A stretch of DNA of 64,000 bases, from NCBI GenBank assembly GCA_964497585.1, contig CAZCDS010000018.1, positions 1-64,000 on the forward strand, in the 5' to 3' direction. Below are positions 53,130-63,531 of this stretch, piece by piece. Positions within the stretch are counted from its first letter, which is position 1. Every line of letters begins with the position of its first letter. Below the pieces are notes generated by a model that was not told where the DNA came from, searched no databases, and saw nothing but the letters and a program-made list of their open reading frames with translations. The position numbers and the translations under genes are program-made. The stretch comes from CAZCDS01 sp964497585. Its GTDB lineage: Bacteria > Desulfobacterota > Desulfomonilia > Desulfomonilales > Desulfomonilaceae.

Positions 53130-54189
53130 CGGAGGGTGTGGGTTAACGAATATCGGCTCCCGATTTCGAAGGGACAGCTTCGCGCACATTGACCTTCCTT
53201 TCGGAGAGAAGTGTTTGCCGGGAAGAAGCGATCATGTGCCAATTCGAATTTCCCAAGAACCTGACTCATGCGCCATCGAAGCCATTCTCCGCCGGGGGGG
53301 CCCCATTCGATAGTGCAGATAGGGGGGCGATGACAGGTAGCGCCTGCGCTGGAGGCCGATCGGGGGGCCGCGGCCCTCGGTCGAGGAAGTGAACCTGTCT
53401 CCGGACGGGAAAGCGGAAGTTCCGGAGAAGGGGTGTGGGGCAACTCGGCGTTGGGCCAGCCCTGAAATGAAACATGACCAGTAATTTCAACTACTTCTGA
53501 ATCGATGGCGGGTGGCATCGCGCTACGCGGAGCACCTTCGTGCAAGAAAACCCTCCTTGGTCAACCTACGCCTGACCGACGGAAGGGTCGGGAGCAATAG
53601 GGGAAGCCGAGCGAAAGGGCAGGCCGAGGCCCAAAAAATAGCCGCCAGAGTGGCGTGGTCCTTGCGGCGAGGGAGGGAGCACGAATTTTTTTGCGTTCGT
53701 CGTTTGGATCTGGCGGATATGAACCCCGTTTTCCCAGACGTGCCTGCTTGAGCCCCCAGATAGCTCAGTCACCACATCGATGCGCGATCAAGCGAGTGCC
53801 TTCTGATCACGGTTCAGGTTCTCGCGCAGCCTGTTCAGCTCCGTCTGGGAGAGGGGCAGCGTACGCGTTTTCCTGCAAATGCGTGCTCTCCGTTATGGCA
53901 TGCCCAAGAAACTGAACGCGTCAATCGGTACTGAGCTTTGCGCGCAAACAATACAAGACCGTGGCGTACTGAGCTTTCGAGATGGTGGTCAGGCTACGCC
54001 CCCACCACCGTGTGCATGCCCGTCCGTGTTGATTTCAATCCAAGACAGCAGGATTTATGAGAGCGCCGGCGAAGCGTCGTGCGCCGGCCTTGAACTCCTG
54101 CGAAAAAAGCACTACAAAAGAAAGGAGTAAAACAGTTTCCGGAGGATATCCGGGTTACGGAGTCGGGTCTGCGTTTCGGGTGCGAGACC

Positions 54190-56049
54190 GTGAAAATCTA
54201 CAACGATATCAATGAAATTAGCGAGATCCTGTACAATTCGGGCCTCCTCGATGATGCCGGGCTGGTCAAGTTGCAGGAAGCGGAACTGTTCATACGAGAA
54301 CGGCTCTCACAGGAGCGTGCTCGACAAGTGAGGGAATCGCTTCCCTCGGCGCATCAGACCACGGCCGCGGACATCATCGCGGAAATGAAACTGGTCGGCC
54401 CGGAAGGCTTGCTGACCGAGCCAGCGATCATCAAGGCTCTGTCCAACCACCAGGGCTATTCCTTCACGAGGTTGGAAGCCCTGGAACTTGACCCGGACTT
54501 TGTCACGAGCACACTTCCTCAGAAGTTTGTTGATCGCTACTTGCTACTTCCCATAGAGGAAAGGAACGGCAAACTCCGGGTCGCAATATATGATCCCACA
54601 CAACAGGAGGTTCTGGAAGACGTCTCCCGGGTGAGCGGCCGCGATGTCGAAGTCGTCGTGGCGCCAAAAGAAGATATCATCAAGATCATCCTTGAGTTCC
54701 ATGGTTTCAGGTCGTCTATCAAGGCCGCGGAAGAGAAACACATCCAGCACTTCGCGGAACTCAAGGATCTGGAAAGACTCGCGGAGGTCAAAAGTCTTGA
54801 AGAGATCTCCCACACGGACAAGAATATCCGCACGGCTGTGGATGCCATGTTCCGGCGAGCGATCTCCCTGCGTGCCAGCGATGTCCACTTGGAACCCAAA
54901 CGCGATAAAACCGTGTTACGTATGCGAATTGACGGGGTGCTCCACGATATAGACCAGATTCCCGGGCCACTGCACGGAGCCTTTACGAGCCGCATAAAGG
55001 GTATGGCGGGGCTCGACATTGCCGAGAAACGCCGTCCTCAGGACGGGAGGATAAAGCTTGCCGCGAGCAGAAGGGAACTCGAGGTTCGCGTCTCCACAGT
55101 GCTTACCGCGTTCGGCGAGAAGACGGTCTGCCGGGTCCAGGACCCCGATCTTCTCTTCATGGATCTGGAAGAACTCGGCTTCACCCCCTACGATCTGACG
55201 GTTTTTCAGGGCATGATCACAAAGACCCACGGTATCATCCTCGTCACCGGGCCCACGGGATCGGGAAAGACTACCACGCTCTATTCAGGGTTAAAGGTGT
55301 TGGCCACCTCGGACAGGAACCTCACGACCATAGAAGACCCCGTGGAAATGGTTTTCGAGCGATTCAACCAGATATCGGTCAATCCCGCGGTGAGCATGCT
55401 GCACGACCCGACTGAACGGATGACCTTCGGTCCGATACTGCGCCACGTGATGCGCCAGGATCCGGACATCATCATGATCGGCGAGATACGGGACGAGGAG
55501 ACCGCTGCTCTCGCGGTTCAGGCGGCGCTCACAGGACACCTCGTCTTTTCGACGATTCACACGAATGACGCGCTCTCCGCGATAGGGCGCATGCTGGATT
55601 TGCGGGTTCCCGGCTTCCTGCTGTCGACCACCATCATCGGGCTCCTGGCTCAGAGGCTCATGAGAAAGATCTGTCCCGCTTGTGAGGAGAGCTATACCAT
55701 TTTTCTCAAGGAACTTAACAGGCGGGGTTTCAACTTTGACGGTCCGGAAAAGATCCTGCTGAAACGAGGGCGTGGATGCTATCAATGCCGTGAGACAGGA
55801 TACTTCAAGAGGGAGAGTGTGTACGAGGTGGTGGCGATCGATGAGGAAATGGCCAAATTAATCACTGACGAGCCCGATATGAAAGCTCTCAAGGAGACTG
55901 CAATTAAGCAGAATTACAGTAGCTTGTGGCACAATGCCATCCGCAAGATGCTCAATGGAACCACCACCGTGGAAGAGGTGCTTCGAGTCGTGACACCCGA
56001 CCCTCTCTTCAACGAACCCATCCATCTGCGTAAGACCGATGGCGCGTAG
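54190..56049 (+). CDS. GspE/PilB-type secretion or pilus ATPase
   Basis: 619 residues. An N-terminal region with LTEPAIIKALSNHQGY and LPQKFVDRYLLLPI (MshEN-like) precedes the ATPase: GPTGSGKTTTLYS (354-366), an Asp-box IGEIRDEE in DIIMIGEIRDEETA, and the His-box HLVFSTIHTNDA. A four-Cys zinc site (CPAC and CYQC) lies in the C-terminal third. It powers a type II secretion or type IV pilus machine; neighbours do not show which. Start GTG 54,190. No partner gene (gspF, pilT, prepilin) is seen next to it. Confidence 0.9.
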   Translation: MKIYNDINEISEILYNSGLLDDAGLVKLQEAELFIRERLSQERARQVRESLPSAHQTTAADIIAEMKLVGPEGLLTEPAIIKALSNHQGYSFTRLEALELDPDFVTSTLPQKFVDRYLLLPIEERNGKLRVAIYDPTQQEVLEDVSRVSGRDVEVVVAPKEDIIKIILEFHGFRSSIKAAEEKHIQHFAELKDLERLAEVKSLEEISHTDKNIRTAVDAMFRRAISLRASDVHLEPKRDKTVLRMRIDGVLHDIDQIPGPLHGAFTSRIKGMAGLDIAEKRRPQDGRIKLAASRRELEVRVSTVLTAFGEKTVCRVQDPDLLFMDLEELGFTPYDLTVFQGMITKTHGIILVTGPTGSGKTTTLYSGLKVLATSDRNLTTIEDPVEMVFERFNQISVNPAVSMLHDPTERMTFGPILRHVMRQDPDIIMIGEIRDEETAALAVQAALTGHLVFSTIHTNDALSAIGRMLDLRVPGFLLSTTIIGLLAQRLMRKICPACEESYTIFLKELNRRGFNFDGPEKILLKRGRGCYQCRETGYFKRESVYEVVAIDEEMAKLITDEPDMKALKETAIKQNYSSLWHNAIRKMLNGTTTVEEVLRVVTPDPLFNEPIHLRKTDGA

Positions 56050-56338
56050 GCCATTCGGTATGCGAATTCTTCGTAGCGGTAGGCTTGACCACCAATCTCG
56101 AAGACTGTACCGACTCACACCGATGCGCTTTCAAAGGCACAAGATGCTTGCTCACCCCAACCCTCCCCCTCGGGAGAAAATTGGTCTCTTTATGGGGCGA
56201 GGTGCCTGCCCGTCCATCCCCGCTCGCTCCGGGACCGGGTGCGGATGAAAACTCAGGCCCAGATCCCCGGTCGCTTGTTTGAGCGCGCCTTGGTGCAAGG
56301 ATGAACGCGGGCTTTCGACGGATTCACGGTCGGGGAGA

Positions 56339-57217
56339 ATGCGACTAAAGATCGGGCCAGTGGAGGTGACCATCCGGAGAAAAACCTGGACAATCAACCT
56401 GGTGCTCTTCGTTGTTACTGTGTTTACAACTACCGCGGCGGGGTCGCTCTATGCAGAGGGCGTGCCGGCGAGCGTAAGATCCTTTGTTCTCGGAGGGTTC
56501 CTCAGCGGATGGGTCTTTTCCGCGCCTCTCATGTTGATTCTCCTGGTGCATGAGATGGGGCACTACCTGACCGGGACAAGACGGTACCTGAATGTGACTC
56601 CACCCTATTTCCTGCCTGCACCCCCGCCGCTGGGCACGTTCGGAGCTTTCATCAAGATCCGATCCCCGATCACAAATCGGAGAGTCCTCGTCGAGATCGG
56701 CGCTTCCGGGCCGCTCGCAGGAGCCGTGGTAGCGATCCCGTTGCTCTATGCGGGACTGTGCCTGTCGGAGATTCGGCCCGAAGCGGTCTCTCCGGCAAGC
56801 TTCTCGCTCGGATCGTCCCTTATTCTGGAGTTGCTCTGTCTCGTCAGGTTCGGCGAGTTCTCCTCACATATCACGGTGATCCTTCATCCGACGGCATTGG
56901 CGGCCTGGTTCGGACTCTTCGTCACTGCGATGAATCTGCTTCCCATCGGGCAGCTTGACGGCGGTCACGTGGTGTACGCTCTCTTCGGTCCGCGGGCGGC
57001 GAAGGCCGTTTCCGTAGGCTTCTTCGGTCTTTTGATTCCCATGGGAATACTGGTTTGGCCTGGCTGGCTTATCTTTGGGGCACTTGTCTTCTTCCTTGGG
57101 TTGAGGCACCCTTCGCCACTAGACCCGTACATGGCTCTGGGAACGACGGGGAGGGTGATCGGCTGGGCCGCGCTCGTGCTTTTCACATTGACCTTCATCC
57201 CCGTCCCGTTCTCGTGA
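56339..57217 (+). CDS. Site-2 protease family (M50) membrane metalloprotease
   Basis: 292 residues, six or so hydrophobic helices. HEMGH (71-75) provides zinc ligands and the catalytic Glu; LPIGQLDGGHV carries the third ligand Asp. YFLPAPPPLGTFGAFIKI is a family-typical loop. It cleaves membrane-embedded substrates. The ATG 56,339 is preferred because GGGGAG precedes it; the frame opens at 56,279. It lies 289 bp after the secretion ATPase gene, on the same strand. Confidence 0.88.
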   Translation: MRLKIGPVEVTIRRKTWTINLVLFVVTVFTTTAAGSLYAEGVPASVRSFVLGGFLSGWVFSAPLMLILLVHEMGHYLTGTRRYLNVTPPYFLPAPPPLGTFGAFIKIRSPITNRRVLVEIGASGPLAGAVVAIPLLYAGLCLSEIRPEAVSPASFSLGSSLILELLCLVRFGEFSSHITVILHPTALAAWFGLFVTAMNLLPIGQLDGGHVVYALFGPRAAKAVSVGFFGLLIPMGILVWPGWLIFGALVFFLGLRHPSPLDPYMALGTTGRVIGWAALVLFTLTFIPVPFS

Positions 57218-57567
57218 TGCCTACGAGCTTACACAAGGTGCCAAGAAGTGAACCGCAAGCCCCAGCCGCCGAAGGAACAGGGGAGGACGATGGTCACCAC
57301 CTGTCCCTTGCCGGGCACAGAACGCGGATCACGCATCAAAAAAGTGAAAAACCTCGTTACCCCTGAAGTTTCAGGAAGATAGAATTCTTTTGTGAGGAAG
57401 AACCTATCACCAACGAGGCGTACGTGGTCATGTCACAAGGGATACTGCATTCAAGTATGAAGAAGAGAAGCGAACAGGGAGAGGGGAGGACGGCGTCGGC
57501 CGGTTTTCCGGCCTATTTGGAGCTTCCCTACGGGTGATGGATTTGGGCAGGTCTATTGGAGAGCATC

Positions 57568-57775
57568 TGATACCAATGAGCGGTCAAATAAGTGACATGG
57601 AATCGGAGCAGGAAGCCGCGGATCTGTCCCTCATCCAGCGGGACAGATCCGTGGCACCACACGTTTATGCCCTATGGAAGCCTGAGGTGCCACTGACCAA
57701 GCCGATTCGTGGTCAGTGCTCTTGCGCAAGCCACCGGTTTCCCCGTTTTTTGGAAATGGTAGGGCACCAGGCAAA
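57568..57775 (+). repeat. Structured dispersed repeat, copy B
   Basis: It matches copy A (31,395-31,605, opposite strand) over about 200 bp. Three hairpins: GGATCTGTCC/GGACAGATCC (57,620-57,629 and 57,641-57,650), GTGGCACC/GGTGCCAC (57,651-57,658 and 57,686-57,693), ACTGACCA/TGGTCAGT (57,692-57,699 and 57,710-57,717). Stems are perfect here and kept with G-T wobble in copy A. The rest of the gene-free stretch 57,218-58,323 shows nothing clear. Confidence 0.7.
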
Positions 57776-58323
57776 GTTGGGCATCTCTCGCGGGGGCGAG
57801 AGTCGCCGCCGGGTAAGGCCCAGCCACCCCTGTCGAGCGTTGCGCATCCCACAGAGGTTGTCAAATAGACCGAGTCCACTCCTCCGGGTGTGGAAGGAAG
57901 ACTCTGCACGACCCCGTGAACCGCCAAACAATGCATGTGAAGCGTACCCAGAAAATCCTGTGGGACGCAAGGGAGCTGCACCTTCCTGAATGGCTTCAGC
58001 CTCGTGACAGCTCAGCGGTGGCGACGCTCTTACCATTGCGCAAGCCGGCACAGAGGGATCGTTTGTGGTTAGATCCCCGAAGGCCTGCCGTGTTCAGAGA
58101 GCGGCGGATGTAGGCAGAGAGATCTCCGGAACCTGGGAGGAGGCCCCATGGTCTCCCGCCGCGAGGAGGGAGGGCGTACCAACGATAAGCAGGGCGCTTG
58201 TATGAGGTTTGTCTGTGTGCCGGCTCTGACCGGCGGAAGGGGGAGGTTGATTCCTTGGGCAAAATCTCAATGCTGTTCCCTCCAGTTCGGCGAAACGCTC
58301 GCGATACGCCAGTGTTTTTCGTT

Positions 58324-60078
58324 TCAATAGAAGATAACGAGAAACAGGGAAGCAATTACCAGACTGATCGTGGTTACGGGCACGCCATGCTTGAGAAACT
58401 CGAAGAAGGTGATCCTGTGGCCAGCCTTTTCCGCTATACCTGTTGTTATGACATTTGCCGAGGCCCCGATTATGGTGCCGTTCCCTCCGAAGCAGGCACC
58501 GAGCGCGAGGGCCCACCACAGGACGCCGGACTCTGCGCCGGGTATGGTCTTGGTGAGAAAGGCGACCACGGGAAGCATGGTTGCGGTGAAGGGTATGTTG
58601 TCAACGATGGCGGACAGCACCGCCGAGGTCCAGAGGATGAGAAGTATTGCAAAAAGCAGATCACCCCGACAGATCTTTACCAGCCAATCGGCGATGAACT
58701 GCAGTATCCCTGTCTCCTCAGCAGCACCCACGACGATGAACAGCATGATGAAGAAAACGAGAGAGACCCACTCGATCTCATGTTCCAGAACCTCAACCAT
58801 GTTAACTCTGTTCAAAATCAAAATCAGCGCTGCACCCAGCAGCGCGGCCACACTCACCTCCATCTCGAAAAAACCGTGGAGAACAAACAGCGTCACGACA
58901 CCGACGAGAACCGTTCCTCCTACAGTGAGAATCCGCAAATCGGATATCTGATACTTCTCCCGAAGGAAGGATATCATGCCCGGCACGTCATCCACCTTGG
59001 CCGTAGCGTAGTCCCGGCCGTAGTACCATTTGGTGAAAAATATCTGAGCCACCATCGTCACGATCACCACAGGTGTCAGGGTAACGACAAAGTCATTGAA
59101 TGTAAGCCCTGCGTAGGAACCGATCATAATGTTTGGCGGATCTCCGATCAGCGTTGCGGTACCTCCGAAGTTGGAAGCCATAATCTCCGGTACGAGAAAG
59201 GCAAAGGGAGAGATCCCCAGTACTACAGCAATTTCGATGGTGACCGGTGTGAGAAGGAGCATGGTGGTCACATTGTCCAGGAACGCGCTGAGCACCGCCG
59301 TCACTACACAGAGCGCCGCCGCGAGCAGAAAAATGCGGCCCTTGGTCAGTTGGAATGACTTATACGCCATCCACTGAAATATTCCCGACTCCTTCAGGAC
59401 ACCGACGATGATCATCATGCCCATGAGGAGAAAAATCACGTTCCAATCAACCGCATGAAGGGATTGGTCAAACGTCAGAATCCTATAGGATTGATCAAAG
59501 TGCCCTACCGTGTGGGTGATCGCCAGAATAGCCGCCGCCCCCAACAATGCCGCAAGGGTTCTGTGTACGAGTTCCAGGGAAATCAACACGTAAATTCCCA
59601 CAAGAACCAACAACGCGACCCAAAACGCGGCACTCCGAAATCGCTTGAGCGTGATTTCCACGTCAGCGGTCAGATGATGAACCCCTTTCTTGTCGATTCC
59701 TTTCTTTTGAATGGTCCCAACGGGTATCAGCTCTTCCGCTATGAAGTTCGGCCTGGTCACTCGGAGGGCCCACGTACCCTGCTCAATCTTGTCAAGAGGG
59801 GCACGAATCTTGATCATAAAGAGGCCGTTTTCCTTTGAGGACAGGTTGTCTTTGTGACTCTCGTGAGCACCGTGGTCTTTCGCAACACCGTAAGGACGAC
59901 CATCCAGGTACGGTTGGATTTCCGCTCCGCCGACGGGGTTTCCTATCGAATCCTTCACCTCGCCCCTGATAACGAGAACACTGCCGCCGGTCGGGAGCGT
60001 CTCACTCCGGCAGACTCCGATCGACAGGAGAACCCCACACAGCACTGCCGCAAAACATGCATAGAACCGCACGGTCAT
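58324..60078 (-). CDS. SLC13/ArsB-type anion permease with exported N-terminal domain
   Basis: About 584 residues. A signal peptide (FYACFAAVLCGVLLSIGVC) and a ~120-residue periplasmic beta domain (VIRGEVKDSIGNPVGGAEIQ, resembling carboxypeptidase-regulatory-type repeats) precede ten or more membrane helices of the ion-transporter superfamily: FLDNVTTMLLLTPVT, NFGGTATLIGDPPN and AIVDNIPFTATMLPV. Substrate not determined; arsenite, citrate or sodium-coupled anions are all family options. The ATG 60,078 follows GGGGAG. It is the last gene, on the minus strand, of the transport cluster with CBS proteins. Confidence 0.85.
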   Translation of the reverse strand: MTVRFYACFAAVLCGVLLSIGVCRSETLPTGGSVLVIRGEVKDSIGNPVGGAEIQPYLDGRPYGVAKDHGAHESHKDNLSSKENGLFMIKIRAPLDKIEQGTWALRVTRPNFIAEELIPVGTIQKKGIDKKGVHHLTADVEITLKRFRSAAFWVALLVLVGIYVLISLELVHRTLAALLGAAAILAITHTVGHFDQSYRILTFDQSLHAVDWNVIFLLMGMMIIVGVLKESGIFQWMAYKSFQLTKGRIFLLAAALCVVTAVLSAFLDNVTTMLLLTPVTIEIAVVLGISPFAFLVPEIMASNFGGTATLIGDPPNIMIGSYAGLTFNDFVVTLTPVVIVTMVAQIFFTKWYYGRDYATAKVDDVPGMISFLREKYQISDLRILTVGGTVLVGVVTLFVLHGFFEMEVSVAALLGAALILILNRVNMVEVLEHEIEWVSLVFFIMLFIVVGAAEETGILQFIADWLVKICRGDLLFAILLILWTSAVLSAIVDNIPFTATMLPVVAFLTKTIPGAESGVLWWALALGACFGGNGTIIGASANVITTGIAEKAGHRITFFEFLKHGVPVTTISLVIASLFLVIFY

Positions 60079-60202
60079 ATCATCTCCCCAAACGGCCAAT
60101 GAAGCGGAACGGAAAAAGGCTGACCGTCCCTATGTTAGCTTCCCTGAACCTCTAAGGTATTGCTGTATTGGTGGAATAGAGGCCACCATACCTCAATGTT
60201 TG

Positions 60203-60742
60203 TCAAGTCCTCAGGGTTTCCGCGATGGCCAGGAACACATCCACATCGCGTAGGACTCCCACTAATCGATCTCCATCGTACACGGGTAACACCGTGAGTT
60301 TGTTGCTGCATTTGATCTTGATGGCTTCCAGAAGGTCGGCATCCGCCTGAGTCGCGCCCCTTGTCTTAAGCATGATGTCTCTCACCGTCGTCTGGGCATT
60401 TTTCAGCACTCGCTCCCTGAATTGCGACCTAGCATCATCAGGATGGTCCGCAGTGGAACGAACGGACATCAAAGCCAAGCCCAGATCTTCCAATCTCTTC
60501 CTTAGCTTTTCCGAACATTCGGGAATCAATACTTCGATAATTCTTCTGAAATCAATGATTCCGACGAGACTGCCGGATTCATCCAAAACGAGAAGCGTGC
60601 GATGTCTCCCGCCGGCGTCTTCGTTCAGAAATCCTTCTTCAAGCTTTGACACCGCGTCTTTCAAGGAACTGTCAGCAGTCGCAACTGCGTATTTCTCTAT
60701 GGGAACCATGAGGTCCCGAACCTTATTCTTCACAAAAGGCAT
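60203..60742 (-). CDS. Paired CBS-domain protein (1)
   Basis: 179 residues. Two CBS motifs: DLMVPIEKYAVATADSSLKD with LLVLDESGSLVGIIDFRRII, and DIMLKTRGATQADADLLEAI with LPVYDGDRLVGVLRDVDVFL. They bind adenosyl nucleotides as energy sensors. The linker contains a polar helical part (RSTADHPDDARSQFRERV). ATG 60,742 follows AGGAGG. The frame opens at 60,811. It lies between the permease genes and probably regulates one of them. Confidence 0.88.
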   Translation of the reverse strand: MPFVKNKVRDLMVPIEKYAVATADSSLKDAVSKLEEGFLNEDAGGRHRTLLVLDESGSLVGIIDFRRIIEVLIPECSEKLRKRLEDLGLALMSVRSTADHPDDARSQFRERVLKNAQTTVRDIMLKTRGATQADADLLEAIKIKCSNKLTVLPVYDGDRLVGVLRDVDVFLAIAETLRT

Positions 60743-61003
60743 TCCAGGCCTCCTCTCTGGGGACAAGTCGATTTTCTCCGAGCGGCCAAACGCGGCACCG
60801 CTCGCGCTCACTCTTTGGAAAGCCAGTTAACCAACAGCAGCAGGATGACAACGATCACTCCAAGCCGGACTTTGATTACGGTTTCGCACCTCCTTCAGAA
60901 GCACCTGGGTCCATGGACACCTGGCCTTCCCGACAAACTTCTTCCAACAAGGCAGCGCCAGACCTACGTGGGCTTATCGGGAAGAGTCATGACCGGCCGG
61001 CCG

Positions 61004-61504
61004 TTAGGAGTGAAGGTACTTAGCAATCCAGCTCCTCTCGTCCGTCTCCTCCTCGTCGAGCAGCAATTTTGCCACGGTGTGAAATATATCCCCAAGTTGC
61101 ACGATACCTACCAGCTTGTGTTCCTTGATCACCGGCACCAGGGATGCGTCGTGGTCCAGCATGATGTCGAGGGCCTTGAGGATGCTGTCACCTGGCTCTA
61201 CGGAGTCCGGCAAGGGGTGTGCCAACTCAGAAACCGGTCTGAGTGCCTGATCCAATGTGCCAGCTCCGTCAGGGTCGTCGCAAAGATGCCTGATGCTTCT
61301 AAGAAGGTCAGTCAACCTGATCAGGCCGATAAGGTTGTAGTCGTCGTCCAGGACCAGAGGAGTTGAATGTCCTCGCTCTAGCTTCTTTTCTTCGCTGAGT
61401 ATTCTAAGAATTGCGATGGCGTCCTTTATCGGGGTATGCGCCCTGAGCAGCGTCCAATCCGTGGGATTGATCATTACTTGCGCAACGGGAACCGACTGAG
61501 GCAT
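61004..61504 (-). CDS. Paired CBS-domain protein (2)
   Basis: 166 residues with two CBS repeats: HTPIKDAIAILRIL with PLVLDDDYNLIGLIRLTDLL, and GDSILKALDIMLDHDASLVP with KLVGIVQLGDIFHTVAKLL. It is a paralogue-like partner of the CBS protein downstream. GGGGAAG stands ahead of the ATG 61,504. It lies just downstream of the large permease at 61,633, 128 bp away. Function is inferred: nucleotide sensing for the adjacent transporters. Confidence 0.88.
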   Translation of the reverse strand: MPQSVPVAQVMINPTDWTLLRAHTPIKDAIAILRILSEEKKLERGHSTPLVLDDDYNLIGLIRLTDLLRSIRHLCDDPDGAGTLDQALRPVSELAHPLPDSVEPGDSILKALDIMLDHDASLVPVIKEHKLVGIVQLGDIFHTVAKLLLDEEETDERSWIAKYLHS

Positions 61505-61632
61505 CTACTTCCCCTTTTGGCAGCACTGTAGGAAACGGATGAGTCGCGGTTTGGCGGCAGTCGGAGGTTGGATACGGCCGTTTCACTGTCTGTCCGATCC
61601 GAACCGTCTGTGCCCCCTCAATCGCGCGAGGA

Positions 61633-63435
61633 TCACTTCACTCCGTAGCAAAGATAGATCATGCCGATCATTACAATGATGAATATGACGCTCATGATCG
61701 AACCCGCCTTTATAAAATCCACACTCCGATATCGTCCGGGTCCCATGTAAAGAGCGTTGACCTGGTGGGTCGGCAACATGAACGAGTTGGACGTGGCAAG
61801 ACCCACTATCAGTGCTGCCATTCTCGGATCAGTACCTGCACCCATTGCCATGTTCACCACCAGGGGGACGAGCAAGACGGTCGCCCCGACATTGGAAATT
61901 ACCAACGTGAAAATGGTGGAGAGTATTCCTATCACGGTCAACAGCACGAGCGGAGAGACATGGCCGAGCATTGACAGGACCGTCTGGGCTATATACGCGG
62001 CTGTTCCAGTCTTTTCCGTGGCGATGCCCAGAGGAATGAGCCCTCCCAGGAGGAAGATTGTTCGCCAGTCCACGGCCTTGTATGCTTCGTCGATGGATAG
62101 GACTCGCGTTACGATCATCCCGAGTGCGCCTGTCATAAGGGCAACCGAAAGCTGGATTTTGAAGGCCATGATCATTATGAGCGCTACCGCCAACCATAAT
62201 CCGGCCCACAGGGCTTTTTCCGGCTTCATGATCTCGGCGTCCAACGGTGTGGCCAGAATCAGGTCTTTGCTTTCCCTCAATATTTGGAACCGCCTCCAGG
62301 AGCCCTGAAGGAGTATCGCATCCCCTATCTGCAGAGGAATGCTGCTCAGACCCGCATAGAAAATTCGGTCGCTGCGGTATATGGCAAGGGCGTTGAGACT
62401 GTATTTGTCCCGGAAATGAGCCTGCAGAAGAGTCTTGCCAACAAGATCCGACCGGGGCGAAACAACGGCTTCTATGGTCCCTGATATCTCCGGAGACATC
62501 TCTTTCTTGAACAGATCCAGATCCTCCTTCATCTCCAGCTCAAGGTCGTTTGCCAGCCTTTCAATATTTTCCTTCTTGGCGATCACAAGGTAATGAGTGT
62601 CGGGAGCCATCTCCTGATCGAGCGAAGGAGAGAAGGTCATGTTTTTTGATCCGCTCTTTGTTGACCCGATGACATTGACGAAGAATCTGTCGCGCAAATC
62701 ACGCAAGGACGGTCTTTCCCGTAGACCGTTGGGCGTGGCAACCTCCCATGGGACTCCCAGGTGATGGTACCGGGACATGTGGTCGGTCGACGTGGTGTCA
62801 ATCTCTTCGTCCTGGCTTCTCTTTGGAAGCACCAGATTCTTGAACACAATGAAGTACAGAATGCCGCTGGCAACCAGAGCCAGACCGATGGGTGTCACGT
62901 CGAACAGCCCAAAGGGTTTCAGCTTGAAAGGTATCAACAGATCGTTGAGGAGAATCAACGGACTACAGCCCACTAACGTAATCGTCCCCCCCAAAATGGC
63001 ACAAAATCCTATGGGCATGAGGAGCTGTGAAAGGGGTATTTTCGTGTTCTTGCTGACACGCTGAATGGCCGGTAGGAACAGAGCTGCCGCACCGATGTTC
63101 TGCATGAAGCTCGAGATTGCGGCAACGGTACCCGCAATCATAATCGTGATGCGTGACTGGCTGTTCCCGGCAAGTTTCATTACCGGAGTGACCAGCCTAT
63201 TTATGCTCCCGGTCTTATCTAATCCCGCCCCTATGATAATGACCGCGATAATCGAGACCACGGCGTTGCTGCTCAATCCGATGAACGCTTCCGTAGGCGT
63301 GACCAGACCGAGCAGGGGAAGTGTGACCATCATGATTATGGCCACAACATCGACCCGTACCCACTCGATTACGAACAAGAAAACCGCTATTCCGATCATG
63401 GCCATCACCATGATCATCTGATTGGTCAGTTCCAT
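61633..63435 (-). CDS. SLC13-family permease with TrkA_C domains
   Basis: 600 residues. Five to six N-terminal helices (MVMAMIGIAVFLFVIEWV, NAVVSIIAVIIIGAGLDKTG, SSFMQNIGAAALFLPA) and a matching C-terminal set (TAYIAQTVLSMLGHVSPLVL, NVGATVLLVPLVVNMAMG, TSNSFMLPTHQVNALYMGPG) flank two TrkA_C/RCK_C-like soluble domains (about 220-380). This layout belongs to sulfate/dicarboxylate-type transporters with regulatory RCK_C inserts. The ATG 63,435 has TAAGGA near it. Substrate not decided by sequence; sulfate would fit a sulfate reducer. Confidence 0.9.
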   Translation of the reverse strand: MELTNQMIMVMAMIGIAVFLFVIEWVRVDVVAIIMMVTLPLLGLVTPTEAFIGLSSNAVVSIIAVIIIGAGLDKTGSINRLVTPVMKLAGNSQSRITIMIAGTVAAISSFMQNIGAAALFLPAIQRVSKNTKIPLSQLLMPIGFCAILGGTITLVGCSPLILLNDLLIPFKLKPFGLFDVTPIGLALVASGILYFIVFKNLVLPKRSQDEEIDTTSTDHMSRYHHLGVPWEVATPNGLRERPSLRDLRDRFFVNVIGSTKSGSKNMTFSPSLDQEMAPDTHYLVIAKKENIERLANDLELEMKEDLDLFKKEMSPEISGTIEAVVSPRSDLVGKTLLQAHFRDKYSLNALAIYRSDRIFYAGLSSIPLQIGDAILLQGSWRRFQILRESKDLILATPLDAEIMKPEKALWAGLWLAVALIMIMAFKIQLSVALMTGALGMIVTRVLSIDEAYKAVDWRTIFLLGGLIPLGIATEKTGTAAYIAQTVLSMLGHVSPLVLLTVIGILSTIFTLVISNVGATVLLVPLVVNMAMGAGTDPRMAALIVGLATSNSFMLPTHQVNALYMGPGRYRSVDFIKAGSIMSVIFIIVMIGMIYLCYGVK

Positions 63436-63464
63436 AATCCTTACACCACTCCCTTAAAGACAGT

Positions 63465-63484
63465 CCGGGACCAAATGGTCCCGG
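63465..63484 (-). terminator. Perfect hairpin between USP and permease genes
   Basis: CCGGGACCA and TGGTCCCGG, 9 bp each, with a 2-base centre, lie between the stop of the universal-stress-like gene (63,532) and the permease start (63,435). On the minus strand it is followed by ACTGTCTTT, a weak T-run, so it may attenuate read-through. Confidence 0.5.
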
Positions 63485-63531
63485 CAGCTCGCAGCACTGT
63501 TTATCCTGGGTTTGCAGCCAGACCCGGATCA

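Noticed and set aside
53750..53840. tRNA-like stretch (GATAGCTCAGT with a later GGTTCAGGTTC)
   Set aside because: The D-arm and acceptor stems do not pair and the spacing to the T-arm is wrong, so it is not a tRNA gene.
58198..59358. 386-residue frame on the plus strand opposite the permease
   Set aside because: Very His/Glu/Arg-rich shadow of transmembrane helices; no start signal.
60812..60890. Possible 23-residue membrane peptide behind a strong GGAGGT (VIKVRLGVIVVILLLLVNWL)
   Set aside because: The codon at the right distance is GTA, not a start; the nearest in-frame GTG leaves only 16 residues.
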